DNA of 64,000 bases from an uncultured Aquimonas sp. (lineage in GTDB: Bacteria; Pseudomonadota; Gammaproteobacteria; Xanthomonadales; Xanthomonadaceae): assembly GCF_937888285.1 (NCBI RefSeq), contig NZ_CALART010000056.1, positions 1 through 64,000 on the forward strand, written 5' to 3'. The position numbers and the translations under genes are program-made. This document shows, piece by piece, positions 18,793 to 28,083 of the stretch. The notes under the pieces were generated by a model. The model saw nothing but the letters and a program-made list of their open reading frames with translations, was not told the origin of the DNA and did not search any database. Every line of letters starts with the position of its first letter. The first letter of the stretch is position 1.

Positions 18793-20910
18793 ATGATGTC
18801 CAACGCCCCCCTGCCCTGTCCGCCCGCGCCCAGCCACCCGCTGGTCGTCCTGCTCGCCCGCAGCGCTGCCGTCCTCGTCGGTGGCGTGGTCGGGCTGGCG
18901 CTGGCCCTGCCTGCCTGCGCGGAAGAGCGTCCGCCGCTGATGCCGCCGGACGTCTTCGATCTGGAGTGGGCGAGCCAGCCCGAGCTGTCGCCCGATGCGC
19001 GCCAGGTGGTCTACCTGCGCAACCACTTCGACAAGCAGAACGACCGCCGCCGCGGCCACCTCTGGCTGCTGGACCTGGAGCGCAATACCCACCGCCCGCT
19101 CACCACCGGCCGCAGCGGTGACGGTGCGGCGATCTGGTCGCCCAACGGCGACCGCATCGCCTGGGTCAGCGCGCGCGAGGGCAAGTCGCAGATCTGGGTG
19201 CGCTGGATGGACACCGGCGCCACCTCGGAGATCAGCCAGCTGGAACGCGGTCCCTCGGGGCTTTCATGGTCACCGGACGGCCGCTGGCTGGCTTTCAGCA
19301 TGGCGGTGCCTGCACCGACCCAGCCGCTGGCCAAGCTGCCGCCCAAGCCCGAGGGCGCCAACTGGGCGCCGGCCGCCAAGCTGATCGAGGACATCGGCTA
19401 CCGCGCCGACGGCCGCGGCTACACCGAGCCGGCCTACACCCACGTATTCGTGCTGCCGGCCGAAGGCGGTACGCCGCGTCAGGTCACGCAAGGCAAGGTC
19501 AACCACCGAGGCACCCCACGCTGGCTGGATGGCAATACCCTGCTGGTCTCGGCCAACTACGCCGAGAACGCGGCGCTGGACCCCATGGAGAGCGAGCTCT
19601 ACCGCGTGGATCTCGCCACCGGCACGGCCACCGCGCTGACCGCGCGCAAAGGCCCGGACATGCAGCCGGCGCTGTCGCCGGACGGCAAACGCGTCGCCTA
19701 TATCGGCTTCGACGACCAGCGCCGCGGCTACACCCAGACCGGCCTGTACGTGTTGGAGCTCGGCAGCGGCGAGAGCCGGCGTCTGGCGGCCGACTTCGAC
19801 CACGCCATCGACAGCCCCAGCTGGGACGGCCGCGGCCGCATCGTCTTCAGCTACGACCGTCACGGCGAAACCCACGTCGCCCGCATCGACCCGCGCAGCG
19901 AGCGCATCGAAGTGCTGGCGCGCGATCTCGGCGGCACCGCGATGGGCCGCCCCTACCCGGGCGGCAGCTTCTCGGTGGCCGGCGAGCGCGTGGCCTACAC
20001 GCTCGGCACCGCTCTGGCGCCGGCCGAAGTCGGCCTGGTCGAGCGCGGCCGCGCGCGCGCGCTGACCGATCTCAACTCGGACCTGCTGCCGCAGCGCGAG
20101 CTGGCGCGGATCGAGGAGATCTGGACCCAGTCCAGCCACGACGGCCTCGACATCCAGAGCTGGATCGCGCTGCCGCCGGGCTTCGACCCGACGAAGAAAT
20201 ACCCGCTGCTGCTGGAGATCCACGGCGGCCCTTACGCCAACTACGGCCCGCGCTTCGCGCCGGAGATCCAGCTCTACGCCAGCGCCGGCTACGTGGTGCT
20301 GTACTCCAACCCGCGCGGCAGCACCAGCTATGGCCAGGCCTTCGCCGACCACATCCACCACAACTATCCGAGCCAGGACTACGACGACCTGATCAGCGCG
20401 GTCGATGCGGTGATCGCGCGCGGCTATGTCGATCCGGACCAGCTCTACGTCACCGGCGGCTCGGGCGGCGGCGTGCTGACCGCCTGGATCATCGGCAAGA
20501 CCGACCGCTTCCGCGCCGCCGTGGTCGCCAAGCCAGTGATCAACTGGGCGAGCTTCGTGCTCACCGCCGACTTCTATCCGCTGTTCTCGCAGTACTGGTT
20601 CCCGTCGATGCCCTGGGAAGACCCCATGCACTACTGGAACCGCTCGCCGCTGTCGCTGGTGGGTAAGGTCAAGACGCCGACGATGCTGGTCACCGGCGAG
20701 GACGACTACCGCACGCCGATCTCCGAAACCGAGCAGTACTACCAGGCGCTCAAGCTGCGCGGCGTGCCGGCGGCGATGCTGCGCATCCCGGGTGCCGGCC
20801 ACGGCATCAATGCGCGACCCAGCCAGATGCTGGCGCAGGTGCTGAATACGCTGGGGTGGTTTGAGAGGCACAAGGCCGGGAATCGCGAATCGGGAATGGA
20901 GAATCGTTGA
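18793..20910 (+). CDS. Secreted S9-family prolyl oligopeptidase-like peptidase
   Basis: A 705-residue protein with an N-terminal signal peptide (hydrophobic core about residues 17-38, cleavage near ACAEE), a beta-propeller with repeats such as LSPDGKRVAYIG, and a C-terminal alpha/beta hydrolase domain. The catalytic triad is readable: S557 in GGSGGG, D638 in GEDDYRTP and H670 in GAGHGI. Such enzymes cleave dipeptides or oligopeptides in the periplasm. The last eleven residues (AGNRESGMENR) come from a GGGAATC repeat array read as protein, so the original C terminus was probably near WFERHK. Confidence 0.92.
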   Translation: MMSNAPLPCPPAPSHPLVVLLARSAAVLVGGVVGLALALPACAEERPPLMPPDVFDLEWASQPELSPDARQVVYLRNHFDKQNDRRRGHLWLLDLERNTHRPLTTGRSGDGAAIWSPNGDRIAWVSAREGKSQIWVRWMDTGATSEISQLERGPSGLSWSPDGRWLAFSMAVPAPTQPLAKLPPKPEGANWAPAAKLIEDIGYRADGRGYTEPAYTHVFVLPAEGGTPRQVTQGKVNHRGTPRWLDGNTLLVSANYAENAALDPMESELYRVDLATGTATALTARKGPDMQPALSPDGKRVAYIGFDDQRRGYTQTGLYVLELGSGESRRLAADFDHAIDSPSWDGRGRIVFSYDRHGETHVARIDPRSERIEVLARDLGGTAMGRPYPGGSFSVAGERVAYTLGTALAPAEVGLVERGRARALTDLNSDLLPQRELARIEEIWTQSSHDGLDIQSWIALPPGFDPTKKYPLLLEIHGGPYANYGPRFAPEIQLYASAGYVVLYSNPRGSTSYGQAFADHIHHNYPSQDYDDLISAVDAVIARGYVDPDQLYVTGGSGGGVLTAWIIGKTDRFRAAVVAKPVINWASFVLTADFYPLFSQYWFPSMPWEDPMHYWNRSPLSLVGKVKTPTMLVTGEDDYRTPISETEQYYQALKLRGVPAAMLRIPGAGHGINARPSQMLAQVLNTLGWFERHKAGNRESGMENR

Positions 20911-21098
20911 AGGGCCGAGCACCGCGCGCTGAAGCCGAGGATGGCTGAGCGCGCGGCGTGATTCGCCCCCTCTCCCCAACCCCTCTCCCTCCAGGGGAGA
21001 GGGGCTCGGCCCGCGGCTTCGTTCTGGGCTATTGCGAAGCAGCGAATCTCGCGACAGCGCGCTCCTGCGAATCCCGAATCCCCAATCCCGAATCCCGG
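20877..21098. repeat. Composite repeat: inverted GGGAATC arrays flanking a CTCTCCCC palindrome
   Basis: A direct array (20877-20907) and an inverted array (21067-21098, GCGAATCCCGAATCCCCAATC) flank the palindrome CCCCTCTCCC/GGGGAGAGGGG at 20966-21004. The whole is about 220 bases and looks like a small unit with inverted ends. The left end lies inside the S9 peptidase gene. The remaining bases up to the NhaC gene show no other feature. Confidence 0.65.
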
Positions 21099-21255
21099 CA
21101 GCGGCGTCGCAAGACGCCGCTGCTACACTCCGCCGTCCCACGGGGGTGGGGTCGGCGGGTTCGATGGGGCGCAGCCAGACGCACACGGACCATGAGGGCG
21201 CGCACAGCGGGATGCTGAGCGCAGCCGCCGATTGAACAGCACAACGGGGATGGGA

Positions 21256-22716
21256 ATGTCCGACACCGCCACCGCGCCGCGGCGCGATCCGAGCCTGCTG
21301 CAGGCACTGCTGCCGCTGGTTTTCCTGGTCGCCGGGCTGGCCAGCTCGGTCTACCTCTACGGCGCGGATTCTTCCTACGGCGCCAACCAGATCGCCCTGC
21401 TGCTGGCTGGCGGTGTCGCCGGGATCATCGGCATCTACAACGGCCTGCGCTGGGACGACATCCAGGCCGCGATCACCCGCGGCATCGCGCTCGCCACGCC
21501 GGCCCTGCTGATCCTGCTCGCCGTCGGCGCCTTGATTGGCACCTGGATTCTCTCGGGCACGGTGCCGGCGCTGATCGTCTACGGCCTGAAGCTGATGGAC
21601 CCGAGCTTCTTCTACCCGGCCGCCTGCCTCATCTGCGCGATCGTGGCGCTCGCCATCGGCAGCTCCTGGACCGTTGCCGGCACGCTCGGCGTCGCGCTCA
21701 TGGGCGTGGCCTCGGGCCTCGACATGTCGCCCGCCATCACCGCTGGCGCGGTGATCTCAGGCGCTTACTTCGGCGACAAGATGTCGCCGCTGTCCGACAC
21801 CACCAACCTCGCGCCTGCCGCGGCCGGCGGTGAGCTGTTCACCCACGTCCGGCACATGGCCTGGACCACGGTGCCGGCCTTCGTGATCGCGATGATCGCC
21901 TTCGCCGTAGTCGGCCTCGGCGCCAGCACGAGTGCGGGCGGCGCCGATTTCGGCGACCTCGCCGGCATCATGGGGAGCCACTTCAACCTCGGCCTGCACC
22001 TGCTGATCCCGCTGGTGGTGGTGTTCGCGCTGGCGGTCAAGCGCTTTCCCGCCTATCCGACCATCCTGATCGGCGCCCTGCTGGGTGCGGTCTTCGCCGT
22101 GCTGTTCCAGCCTGACCGCGTGGTCGCGCTGGCGGGCTCTGATGAACTCACCCGCCCGTGGGCCCTGCTGTCCGGCGCCTGGAAGGCGCTGGCCACCGGC
22201 TACAGCGCCGACACCGGCAATGAAGCGGTCAACGAGCTGATCAGCCGCGGCGGCATGTCCAGCATGCTCAATACCGTCTGGCTGATCCTCTGCGCCATGG
22301 CCTTCGGCGCGGTGATGGAGTCGGTCGGCCTGCTGGAGCGCCTGATCCGCGGCGTGCTGGCGCTGGCCCGCAGCACCGGCAGCCTGATCACCGCCACCAT
22401 CGCGACCGCGCTCGGCTGCAACCTCGTCGCCGCCGACCAGTACATGGCGATCGTGCTGACCGGCCGCCTGTTCAAGCCGGAGTACGAGAAGCGCGGCCTG
22501 GCCCCCGAGAATCTCTCGCGCGCGCTGGAGGACGGCGGCACCCTGACCTCGCCGCTGGTGCCGTGGAACACCTGCGGCGCCTATATGGCGGTCACCCTGG
22601 GCGTGAGCACGATCGACTACCTGCCCTACGTGTTCTTCAACCTGATCAGCCCGGTGCTGGCCGGCGTGCTGGCCTACTTCGGCTACAAGATCGCGCGGGT
22701 CCGGGCCACGGCCTGA
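21256..22716 (+). CDS. nhaC: NhaC-family Na+/H+ antiporter
   Basis: A 486-residue inner-membrane protein with about eleven or twelve hydrophobic helices. Family motifs are GSSWTVAGTLGVALMG, GAYFGDKMSPLSDTTNLAPA (central, with the charged residues of the ion path) and, near the end, EDGGTLTSPLVPWNTCGAYM. NhaC exchangers expel sodium; close relatives exchange malate and lactate. I chose the ATG at 21256, preceded by a GGGGA site; the frame extends back to a TTG at 21232. The NSS transporter follows 64 bases downstream, so the two sodium-coupled carriers may be co-transcribed. Confidence 0.9.
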   Translation: MSDTATAPRRDPSLLQALLPLVFLVAGLASSVYLYGADSSYGANQIALLLAGGVAGIIGIYNGLRWDDIQAAITRGIALATPALLILLAVGALIGTWILSGTVPALIVYGLKLMDPSFFYPAACLICAIVALAIGSSWTVAGTLGVALMGVASGLDMSPAITAGAVISGAYFGDKMSPLSDTTNLAPAAAGGELFTHVRHMAWTTVPAFVIAMIAFAVVGLGASTSAGGADFGDLAGIMGSHFNLGLHLLIPLVVVFALAVKRFPAYPTILIGALLGAVFAVLFQPDRVVALAGSDELTRPWALLSGAWKALATGYSADTGNEAVNELISRGGMSSMLNTVWLILCAMAFGAVMESVGLLERLIRGVLALARSTGSLITATIATALGCNLVAADQYMAIVLTGRLFKPEYEKRGLAPENLSRALEDGGTLTSPLVPWNTCGAYMAVTLGVSTIDYLPYVFFNLISPVLAGVLAYFGYKIARVRATA

Positions 22717-22780
22717 GCTGCGACGTCCCAACCCCGTCGGCGCATCGGCGCCGTCTCTAAAGCTTCGTGGAGTTCAGTGG

Positions 22781-24136
22781 ATGGACAAGCAATCGGTACA
22801 CGGCATGTGGTCTTCGCGCACGGCCTTCATCCTGGCCGCGGCGGGCTCGGCCGTGGGGCTCGGCAACATCTGGCGCTTCCCCTACCTCGCCTCGGACAAC
22901 GGCGGCGGCGCCTTCGTGCTGGTCTACCTCGCCTGCATTGCTCTGATCGGCCTGCCGATCCTGTTTGCCGAGGTGCTGATCGGTCGCCACGGCCGGCAGA
23001 GCCCGATCAACACCCTGCTGAACCTCGCCCGCGAGACCGGCCATTCCAAAGCCTGGTCGGTCATCGGCATGATGGGCATGGCCTCGGCCATCCTGATCCT
23101 CAGCTTCTACAGCGTGGTCGCCGGCTGGACGATGCACTACGGCTGGCTGTACCTCGTGCAGCTGTTCGGCGGTGCCGGCATCGAGGACGGCCCGGCCACC
23201 TTCGGCGGCCTGCTGGGTGACGCCAAGACCCTGCTGTTCTGGCACTCGGTGTTCATGGTGCTGACCATCGGCGTGGTTGCGCTCGGCGTCGAGAAGGGTC
23301 TGGAGCGGGCGGTGAAGCTGCTGATGCCGGCGCTGTTCCTGATGCTGATCCTGCTGGTCATCTACGGCGTGCGCACAGGCCACTTCGGTGCGGCGGTGGA
23401 GTTCCTGTTCACGCCGGACTTCAGCAAGATCAACGAGAACGTGGTGCTGGCGGCGCTGGGCCAGGCCTTCTTCTCGCTGAGCCTGGGCCTCGCCGGCATG
23501 ATGGCCTACGGCGCCTACCTGCCGCGCGATGTCTCGATTCCTCAGGCCGGCGTATCGATCGCGCTGATGGACACCGCCGTGGCCCTGCTGGCGGGACTCG
23601 CGATCTTTCCGATCGTGTTCGCCTTCAACCTCGACCCGGCCGGCGGCGGCCCGGGCCTGATCTTCACCGTCCTGCCGATGGCCTTCAGCGACATGTGGGG
23701 CGGCGCGCTCTACGGCCTCGCCTTCTTCCTGCTGCTGATGTTCGCGGCCTGGACTTCGTCGATCTCTTTGCTGGAGCCGCCGACGGCCTACCTGGTGGAG
23801 CGCACGCCGCTGACCCGTCGCAGCGCGTCGATCCTCGCGGGTGTGCTGGTCTGGGCGATCGGCCTGCTGTCCCTGCTGGGCTTCAACGTCTGGAGCGAGG
23901 TCCGCATCGGCGGCCGCGACCTGCAGGGCGCGATCGAATTCGTCGCCTCCGACGTGATGCTGCCGCTCGGCGGTCTGCTGGTGTCGCTGTATGCCGGCTG
24001 GGTGCTCGATGCCAAGCTCACCCGCAAGGAGCTGCCGCAGCTCAGCGACGGCCTCTACACCGCCTGGCGATGGAGCGTGCGCGTGGTCGCGCCGCTGCTG
24101 GTGCTGTTCGTGCTGTCGCAGAAGTTCGCGGGTTGA
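22781..24136 (+). CDS. Sodium-dependent transporter, neurotransmitter:sodium symporter (NSS/LeuT) family
   Basis: A 451-residue inner-membrane carrier with about eleven or twelve helices. The broken first helix that binds sodium and substrate is clear in AAAGSAVGLGNIWRFPYL (about residues 19-36), and the central AFFSLSLGLAGMMAYGAYL corresponds to the sixth helix. Bacterial relatives import amino acids with sodium. A GGAG ribosome site precedes the ATG. It follows the NhaC antiporter, a pairing that makes sense if one restores the sodium gradient the other consumes; this link is inference. Confidence 0.92.
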   Translation: MDKQSVHGMWSSRTAFILAAAGSAVGLGNIWRFPYLASDNGGGAFVLVYLACIALIGLPILFAEVLIGRHGRQSPINTLLNLARETGHSKAWSVIGMMGMASAILILSFYSVVAGWTMHYGWLYLVQLFGGAGIEDGPATFGGLLGDAKTLLFWHSVFMVLTIGVVALGVEKGLERAVKLLMPALFLMLILLVIYGVRTGHFGAAVEFLFTPDFSKINENVVLAALGQAFFSLSLGLAGMMAYGAYLPRDVSIPQAGVSIALMDTAVALLAGLAIFPIVFAFNLDPAGGGPGLIFTVLPMAFSDMWGGALYGLAFFLLLMFAAWTSSISLLEPPTAYLVERTPLTRRSASILAGVLVWAIGLLSLLGFNVWSEVRIGGRDLQGAIEFVASDVMLPLGGLLVSLYAGWVLDAKLTRKELPQLSDGLYTAWRWSVRVVAPLLVLFVLSQKFAG

Positions 24137-24731
24137 TCGCCGAGCGCGCGGCTTGGACCCGGCGGGCGCACAGACTTGCCAGTCAGGTTTCGCTTCCTCA
24201 TTTGCAAGCAAGCCGTGCGCCACAGGCGCAGCCTATGCGCGCATGGATTGAGGCTTCGATCTCGGGAGCTGCGTCTTTCGTGCTTGTAGGGTGCGCGTGT
24301 CGCGCACCAACCCCGGCGACCGACGCGATGCCTCGATCGAGCCCGAGATCGGGTGGTCGCAGTACTGCCGTCGCATCTGCGCCGAGAGTGTTTGCCTCCT
24401 TGCCGCGATCGGACTGCGCTGGGTGGTGCGCCACAGGCGCACCCTATGCGCGTATGGCTTGAGGCTTCGGCCCGGGGAGCTGCGTCTCTCGTGCTTGTAG
24501 GGTGCGCGTGTCGCGCACCAACCCCGGCGACCGACGCGATGCCTCGATCGAGCCCGAGATCGGGTGGTCGCAGTACTGCCGTCGCATCTGCGCCGAGAGT
24601 GTTTGCCTCCTTGCCGCGATCGGACTGCGCTGGGTGGTGCGCCACAGGCGCACCCTATGCGCGTATGGATTGTGGCTTCGTCCAGGGGGAGGTGTCTTTC
24701 AGGTCGGCAAAACGCGCCCTGCGCCGCTGAT
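24137..24731. other. Intergenic region with long tandem repeats
   Basis: This gap lies between convergent genes. Apart from the tandem repeat at 24215-24700 I see nothing. Open frames in this interval are made of the repeat and have no family similarity. Confidence 0.7.
24215..24700. repeat. 211-base tandem direct repeat carrying GTGCGCC palindromes
   Basis: Units start at 24215, 24426 and 24637, a period of exactly 211 bases. The first two are almost identical over their last 160 bases; the third is a partial unit ending near 24700. Each unit opens with the palindrome GTGCGCCACAGGCGCACC and contains the inverted relative TAGGGTGCGCGTGTCGCGCA, so it is a REPIN-like pair duplicated in tandem. 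Related copies lie at 42173-42196 and 46808-47085. Confidence 0.9.
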
Positions 24732-25718
24732 TCACCCCAGGTCGCGACGGATCAGCGCCGCGAACCCGCCGATCAACTGCCAGGCCAGCAGCACCGCCAG
24801 CAGCAGGTAGACCAGGCGCGGCAGCCAGGTCGCCAGCGAGTCGATGCGTGAATCCAGCGCGTCGGCTTCCGCTTTCGCATAGCGCGCGAGCAGCTCGGGC
24901 AGGCGTCCGCTGCCCTCGCCGGTGCCGATCATGCCGACCAGGGTCGGATCGGCGACAAAGCGCCATCCGCCGGCGACCGCCTGCAGGCTGTGCCCAGCCT
25001 GCAGGGCCGCCACTGAAGCTTCGAAATCCACGCGGATGCACTGCAGGCGCAGCGTTGAGGCCGCGTGGCGCACCGCCTCGGCGGCCGGCAGGCCGCAGTC
25101 GAGCAGCAGGGCGAGATACTCGATGAAGCGCTGCACCTGCTGGCGCGCGAGCAAGGGGCCGAACACCGGCAGGCCGAGCGCGAGCGACTCCATCACAGCG
25201 CGCCCGGGCCAGTCCTCGGCAGCCGCCTGCCGACGCAGCAGCTCGCGGCCCAGCGCGAGCAGGCCGAGCACGCCGCCGACGATGAGCAGCAGACGCAGCA
25301 GATAGATGCCCGGACCGAGGCTGCCGGCCACCAGGGCCGGCAGCGGCAGGATCACCAGTGCGGCGAAGGCCACGAAGGCCGGCAGCAGCAGGCGCCCGCG
25401 CATCCGCTTCAGCTGTCGGTCCTCGAACGCCGCCTGTTCGCCCAGACGCTGATGCGCGCGCGCCGGGCTGCCGCCTTCCGCCGCGGCGGCAATGACCGCG
25501 GCCTCCATCACCGTGAACAGACCGGCCACGCGACCGGCGATCGCCCAGCCCTGCCCAGCCTCCAGCAGCTGGCGCGCGCGGGTGATGCGGGCCTTGGCCT
25601 CGCCGCCGCATTCCAGTGCCTGCAGCGCCTGCCGCGGCGGCACGCCGGCGCGCTCCAGCGCGGCCAGCTGCAGATGCAGGCGGGAGCGCAGGGCCGCGGC
25701 CAATGAGCGCCCGCTCAT
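24732..25718 (-). CDS. Isolated GspF/PilC-like inner-membrane platform protein
   Basis: A 328-residue protein with two T2SSF domains (about residues 8-130 and 190-315) and three hydrophobic segments, the layout of the platform protein of type II secretion and type IV pili. The second domain has the family's FIEYLALLLDCGLPAAEAV and MIGTGEGSGRLPELL. It lacks the 70-residue N-terminal extension of typical GspF (about 400 residues). The start at 25718 is chosen because the repeat domain begins just after it. No other secretion gene is adjacent; the nearest partner candidate is the GspE-like ATPase at 33970. Confidence 0.8.
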   Translation of the reverse strand: MSGRSLAAALRSRLHLQLAALERAGVPPRQALQALECGGEAKARITRARQLLEAGQGWAIAGRVAGLFTVMEAAVIAAAAEGGSPARAHQRLGEQAAFEDRQLKRMRGRLLLPAFVAFAALVILPLPALVAGSLGPGIYLLRLLLIVGGVLGLLALGRELLRRQAAAEDWPGRAVMESLALGLPVFGPLLARQQVQRFIEYLALLLDCGLPAAEAVRHAASTLRLQCIRVDFEASVAALQAGHSLQAVAGGWRFVADPTLVGMIGTGEGSGRLPELLARYAKAEADALDSRIDSLATWLPRLVYLLLAVLLAWQLIGGFAALIRRDLG

Positions 25719-25941
25719 CTTCTGCCCCGGCGCGCCGCGACCTGCGCTTCGTCGAGATCCGCCGCCGAGGGGGTGCCCCACGGCGATCGCCTACGGCGCG
25801 CAAGTGCATGACCCGCGATGGCGGTAATCGGTGGAGGCCGATGGCGGCCCAGGTTTCGGATCAGGTCTTGCATGCGTGCCCCTGGCATTTGCCCGCCGAC
25901 CTTACCCGAACCCCGGTCCGCAAAGCCCACGCAGGAGAACC

Positions 25942-27120
25942 GTGACACCCATGCGTCCCCTGAGTCGCCATGAACTGCAGGTCGGCAGCCCGCTGGCGCA
26001 GGCCGTGTATGACCGTGAGGGCAAGCTGCTGCTGGAAGCAGGCCATGTGCTGCGCAGCGACGCGCAGTGCGAATCGCTGGTGGCGCGCGGCTACGTGCGC
26101 GAGGCCGAAACGCAGCGCCGCAGCAGCAGCGGCGGCCTCGCCTCTCCGCCAGCAGGTCTCGCCGCCAGCGGGCTTGCGGCCAGCGGCCCGCGCGCTTGGC
26201 CCACCCGTGTAGGCCCCGGCATCCTGCGCCTGCGTGACGAGCTGCGCGCGGTGCTACCCCGCCTGCTGCAGTCCGACCCCGGCGACGCCGGCCAGCGCCT
26301 GTGCGAGCTCCGCGAACCGCTGTTGCGCTACCTGCGGCAGGACGCCGACGCTGCGCTCGCCTACATGCAGCTCAGCGCACGCGAAGACGGCCAGGCCGCG
26401 CGCCCCATCCATGCCGCCCTGCTGATCGGCCTGATGGCGCAGACGCTTGCACTGGACGAGGTCGAACTGCAGTCACTGCTCGGCGCTGCGCTGAGCTTCG
26501 ACTGTGCGCTGGCGCCACTGGCCCGCGTGCTCAACGACCAGCGCGCGGAACTGACACCCGCGCAGCGCGAGCTGATCCGCACCCATCCGGAGCGCAGCGC
26601 GCAGGCGCTCGAAGCGACCGGGATCGCCGATGCCTTATGGCTGCAGGCCGTGCGCCAGCACCATGAACGCCTGGACGGCAGTGGCTACCCCGGCGGCGAA
26701 CGCGGCGATGCGATCAGCGTGGGGGCCCGCCTGCTGGCCCTTGTCGACACCTATTGCGCGATGATCCGACCGCGCGCCTACCGCGGCGCCATCGCCGCCA
26801 CCGAGGCGATGCGCGCGATCTTCCTTGAGCGTGGCACCCGCGTGGACGAGCATCTGGCAGCCCTGTTCGTGCGCGAGATCGGAATCTATCCGCCGGGTGG
26901 CCTGGTGCGCTTGGAGAACAACGAGGTCGCCGTGGTGTTCCGACGTGGCGCCAGCGCCGGCAAGCCGCGAGTGCGCTGCCTGATAGACCGCTACGGCAAG
27001 GCGGAAGTCACGCGCCCGGAGCGCGATACCGCCACGCCCGGCTTCGCCATCGCCGAATCGCTGTCGACCGAGCGCTACCAGGGACTGCTGCCGGGCCTGG
27101 AGAAGCTCTGGGACGCTTGA
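25942..27120 (+). CDS. HD-GYP-like protein with a degenerate HD motif
   Basis: A 392-residue protein. The C-terminal half follows the HD-GYP pattern of cyclic-di-GMP phosphodiesterases: IHAALL, THPERSAQAL, HHERLDGSGYPGG and LLALVDTYCAM are all present. However, the HD dyad reads FD (F186, D187 in ALSFDCALA) where active enzymes have LLHDIGK, so one metal ligand and the following lysine are missing and activity is doubtful. A low-complexity linker (GLAASGLAASGP) separates it from the N-terminal segment. I prefer the GTG at 25942, five bases after AGGAG, over the ATG at 25951. Confidence 0.8.
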   Translation: MTPMRPLSRHELQVGSPLAQAVYDREGKLLLEAGHVLRSDAQCESLVARGYVREAETQRRSSSGGLASPPAGLAASGLAASGPRAWPTRVGPGILRLRDELRAVLPRLLQSDPGDAGQRLCELREPLLRYLRQDADAALAYMQLSAREDGQAARPIHAALLIGLMAQTLALDEVELQSLLGAALSFDCALAPLARVLNDQRAELTPAQRELIRTHPERSAQALEATGIADALWLQAVRQHHERLDGSGYPGGERGDAISVGARLLALVDTYCAMIRPRAYRGAIAATEAMRAIFLERGTRVDEHLAALFVREIGIYPPGGLVRLENNEVAVVFRRGASAGKPRVRCLIDRYGKAEVTRPERDTATPGFAIAESLSTERYQGLLPGLEKLWDA

Positions 27121-27156
27121 GGACTGCGCCGACCCACTTCGCAGCGCGGGTGTTCT

Positions 27157-27225
27157 TGAAGAAACACGGGTCCGTCACTCCGAGAAAGGCCTGTCTTCGC
27201 GAAGGCGGGGACGGGATCCAGGACT
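27157..27225. repeat. Diverged copy of the GCGAAGGCGGGG family repeat
   Basis: It shares the entry AAGAAACACGGGTCCGTC and the core TTCGCGAAGGCGGGGACGGGATCCAGG with the copies at 3223 and 16998 but is shorter and more diverged. Confidence 0.5.
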
Positions 27226-27386
27226 CCTGCGACTGCGGCGAGCGACACTGGGCGGGTGCACGACCCTGCAGCCGGCCATCGCGGGGCGACGATCCATGGG
27301 GTCGCCAGCGTACGGCTTCATCCAGGCGCCCGACGCCCGGCGCGCGAACGCTGACGGGCAGCAGCGAGCACGCACCCGATGTTGCG

Positions 27387-27929
27387 CTACAGGCGCTTCA
27401 CCAGCACCTCGAACTTCAGATCCTCGCGCCTTGGCTTGCCGAAACGCTCATCGCCGTAAGGGAACGGCAGGTACTCGCCGGTGCGCGCATAGCCGCGGCG
27501 CTCGTACCAGGCGATCAGTTCCGCGCGCTGCATGATCACGCTCATGCGCATCGCCGGCAGCGCCCAGTCCTCGCGGGCGATGCGCTCTGCCTCGGCCAGC
27601 ACGGCACGGCCAATACCGCTGTTCTGCAGCCCCGGACGCACCGAGAACATGCCGAAGTAGGCGTAGTCGGGCGTGCGCTCCAGCTGCGCACAGCCGAGCA
27701 GCTCGACACCACTCTCATCCTTACCCTCGCGCACGGCCAGCAGCACGCGGCTGTCTGGATCACGGATCACCGCCAGCACGCCCTCGACATCGATGCGCTG
27801 GCCATCCAGCAAATCGGCCTCTGTAGTCCAGCCCGCACGGCTGCGCTCGCCTCGGTAGCCGCTCTCGACGAGGTCAGCGATGGCGGGGGCGTCGGGTTCT
27901 TCAGCGAAGCGGAAGTGGAGTGTGGGCAT
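27387..27929 (-). CDS. GNAT-family N-acetyltransferase
   Basis: A 180-residue protein with the acetyl-CoA binding motif of GNAT enzymes, VRPGLQNSGIGRAVLAEAE (about residues 97-115), and the typical late strand MRMSVIMQRAELIAWYERRGYARTG. It transfers an acetyl group from acetyl-CoA to an unknown amine. The ATG at 27929 is the only plausible start. It ends 266 bases from the convergent HD-GYP gene and is probably transcribed alone. Confidence 0.88.
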   Translation of the reverse strand: MPTLHFRFAEEPDAPAIADLVESGYRGERSRAGWTTEADLLDGQRIDVEGVLAVIRDPDSRVLLAVREGKDESGVELLGCAQLERTPDYAYFGMFSVRPGLQNSGIGRAVLAEAERIAREDWALPAMRMSVIMQRAELIAWYERRGYARTGEYLPFPYGDERFGKPRREDLKFEVLVKRL

Positions 27930-28019
27930 TCGGAGCGGGGATTGGAGATTGGGGACAGCCTTGACAGGCTGATGATCGACGTGGGCGTCGGCGTCAACGT
28001 CGGCCGCTTCAGCTTAAAG

Positions 28020-28058
28020 CCCCTCTCCCCTGGAGGGAGAGGGGTTGCGGAGAGGGGG
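28020..28058. repeat. CTCTCCCC palindromic repeat
   Basis: CCCCTCTCCCC followed by GGAGGGAGAGGGG, the same palindrome as at 20966-21004, 30508-30543 and 30611-30633. It lies 26 bases beyond the recQ stop codon, where it could act as a transcript-end hairpin, though no U-run follows. Confidence 0.65.
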
Positions 28059-28083
28059 GCGCATCTCGCCACACGCTGCCCGC

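Noticed and set aside
24215..24700. CRISPR array
   Set aside because: The repeat unit is 211 bases with no spacer variation of CRISPR length, and no cas genes are present.
24291..24810. Two similar short open frames inside the tandem repeat
   Set aside because: They are similar only because the underlying 211-base DNA repeat is duplicated; no ribosome sites and no family match.
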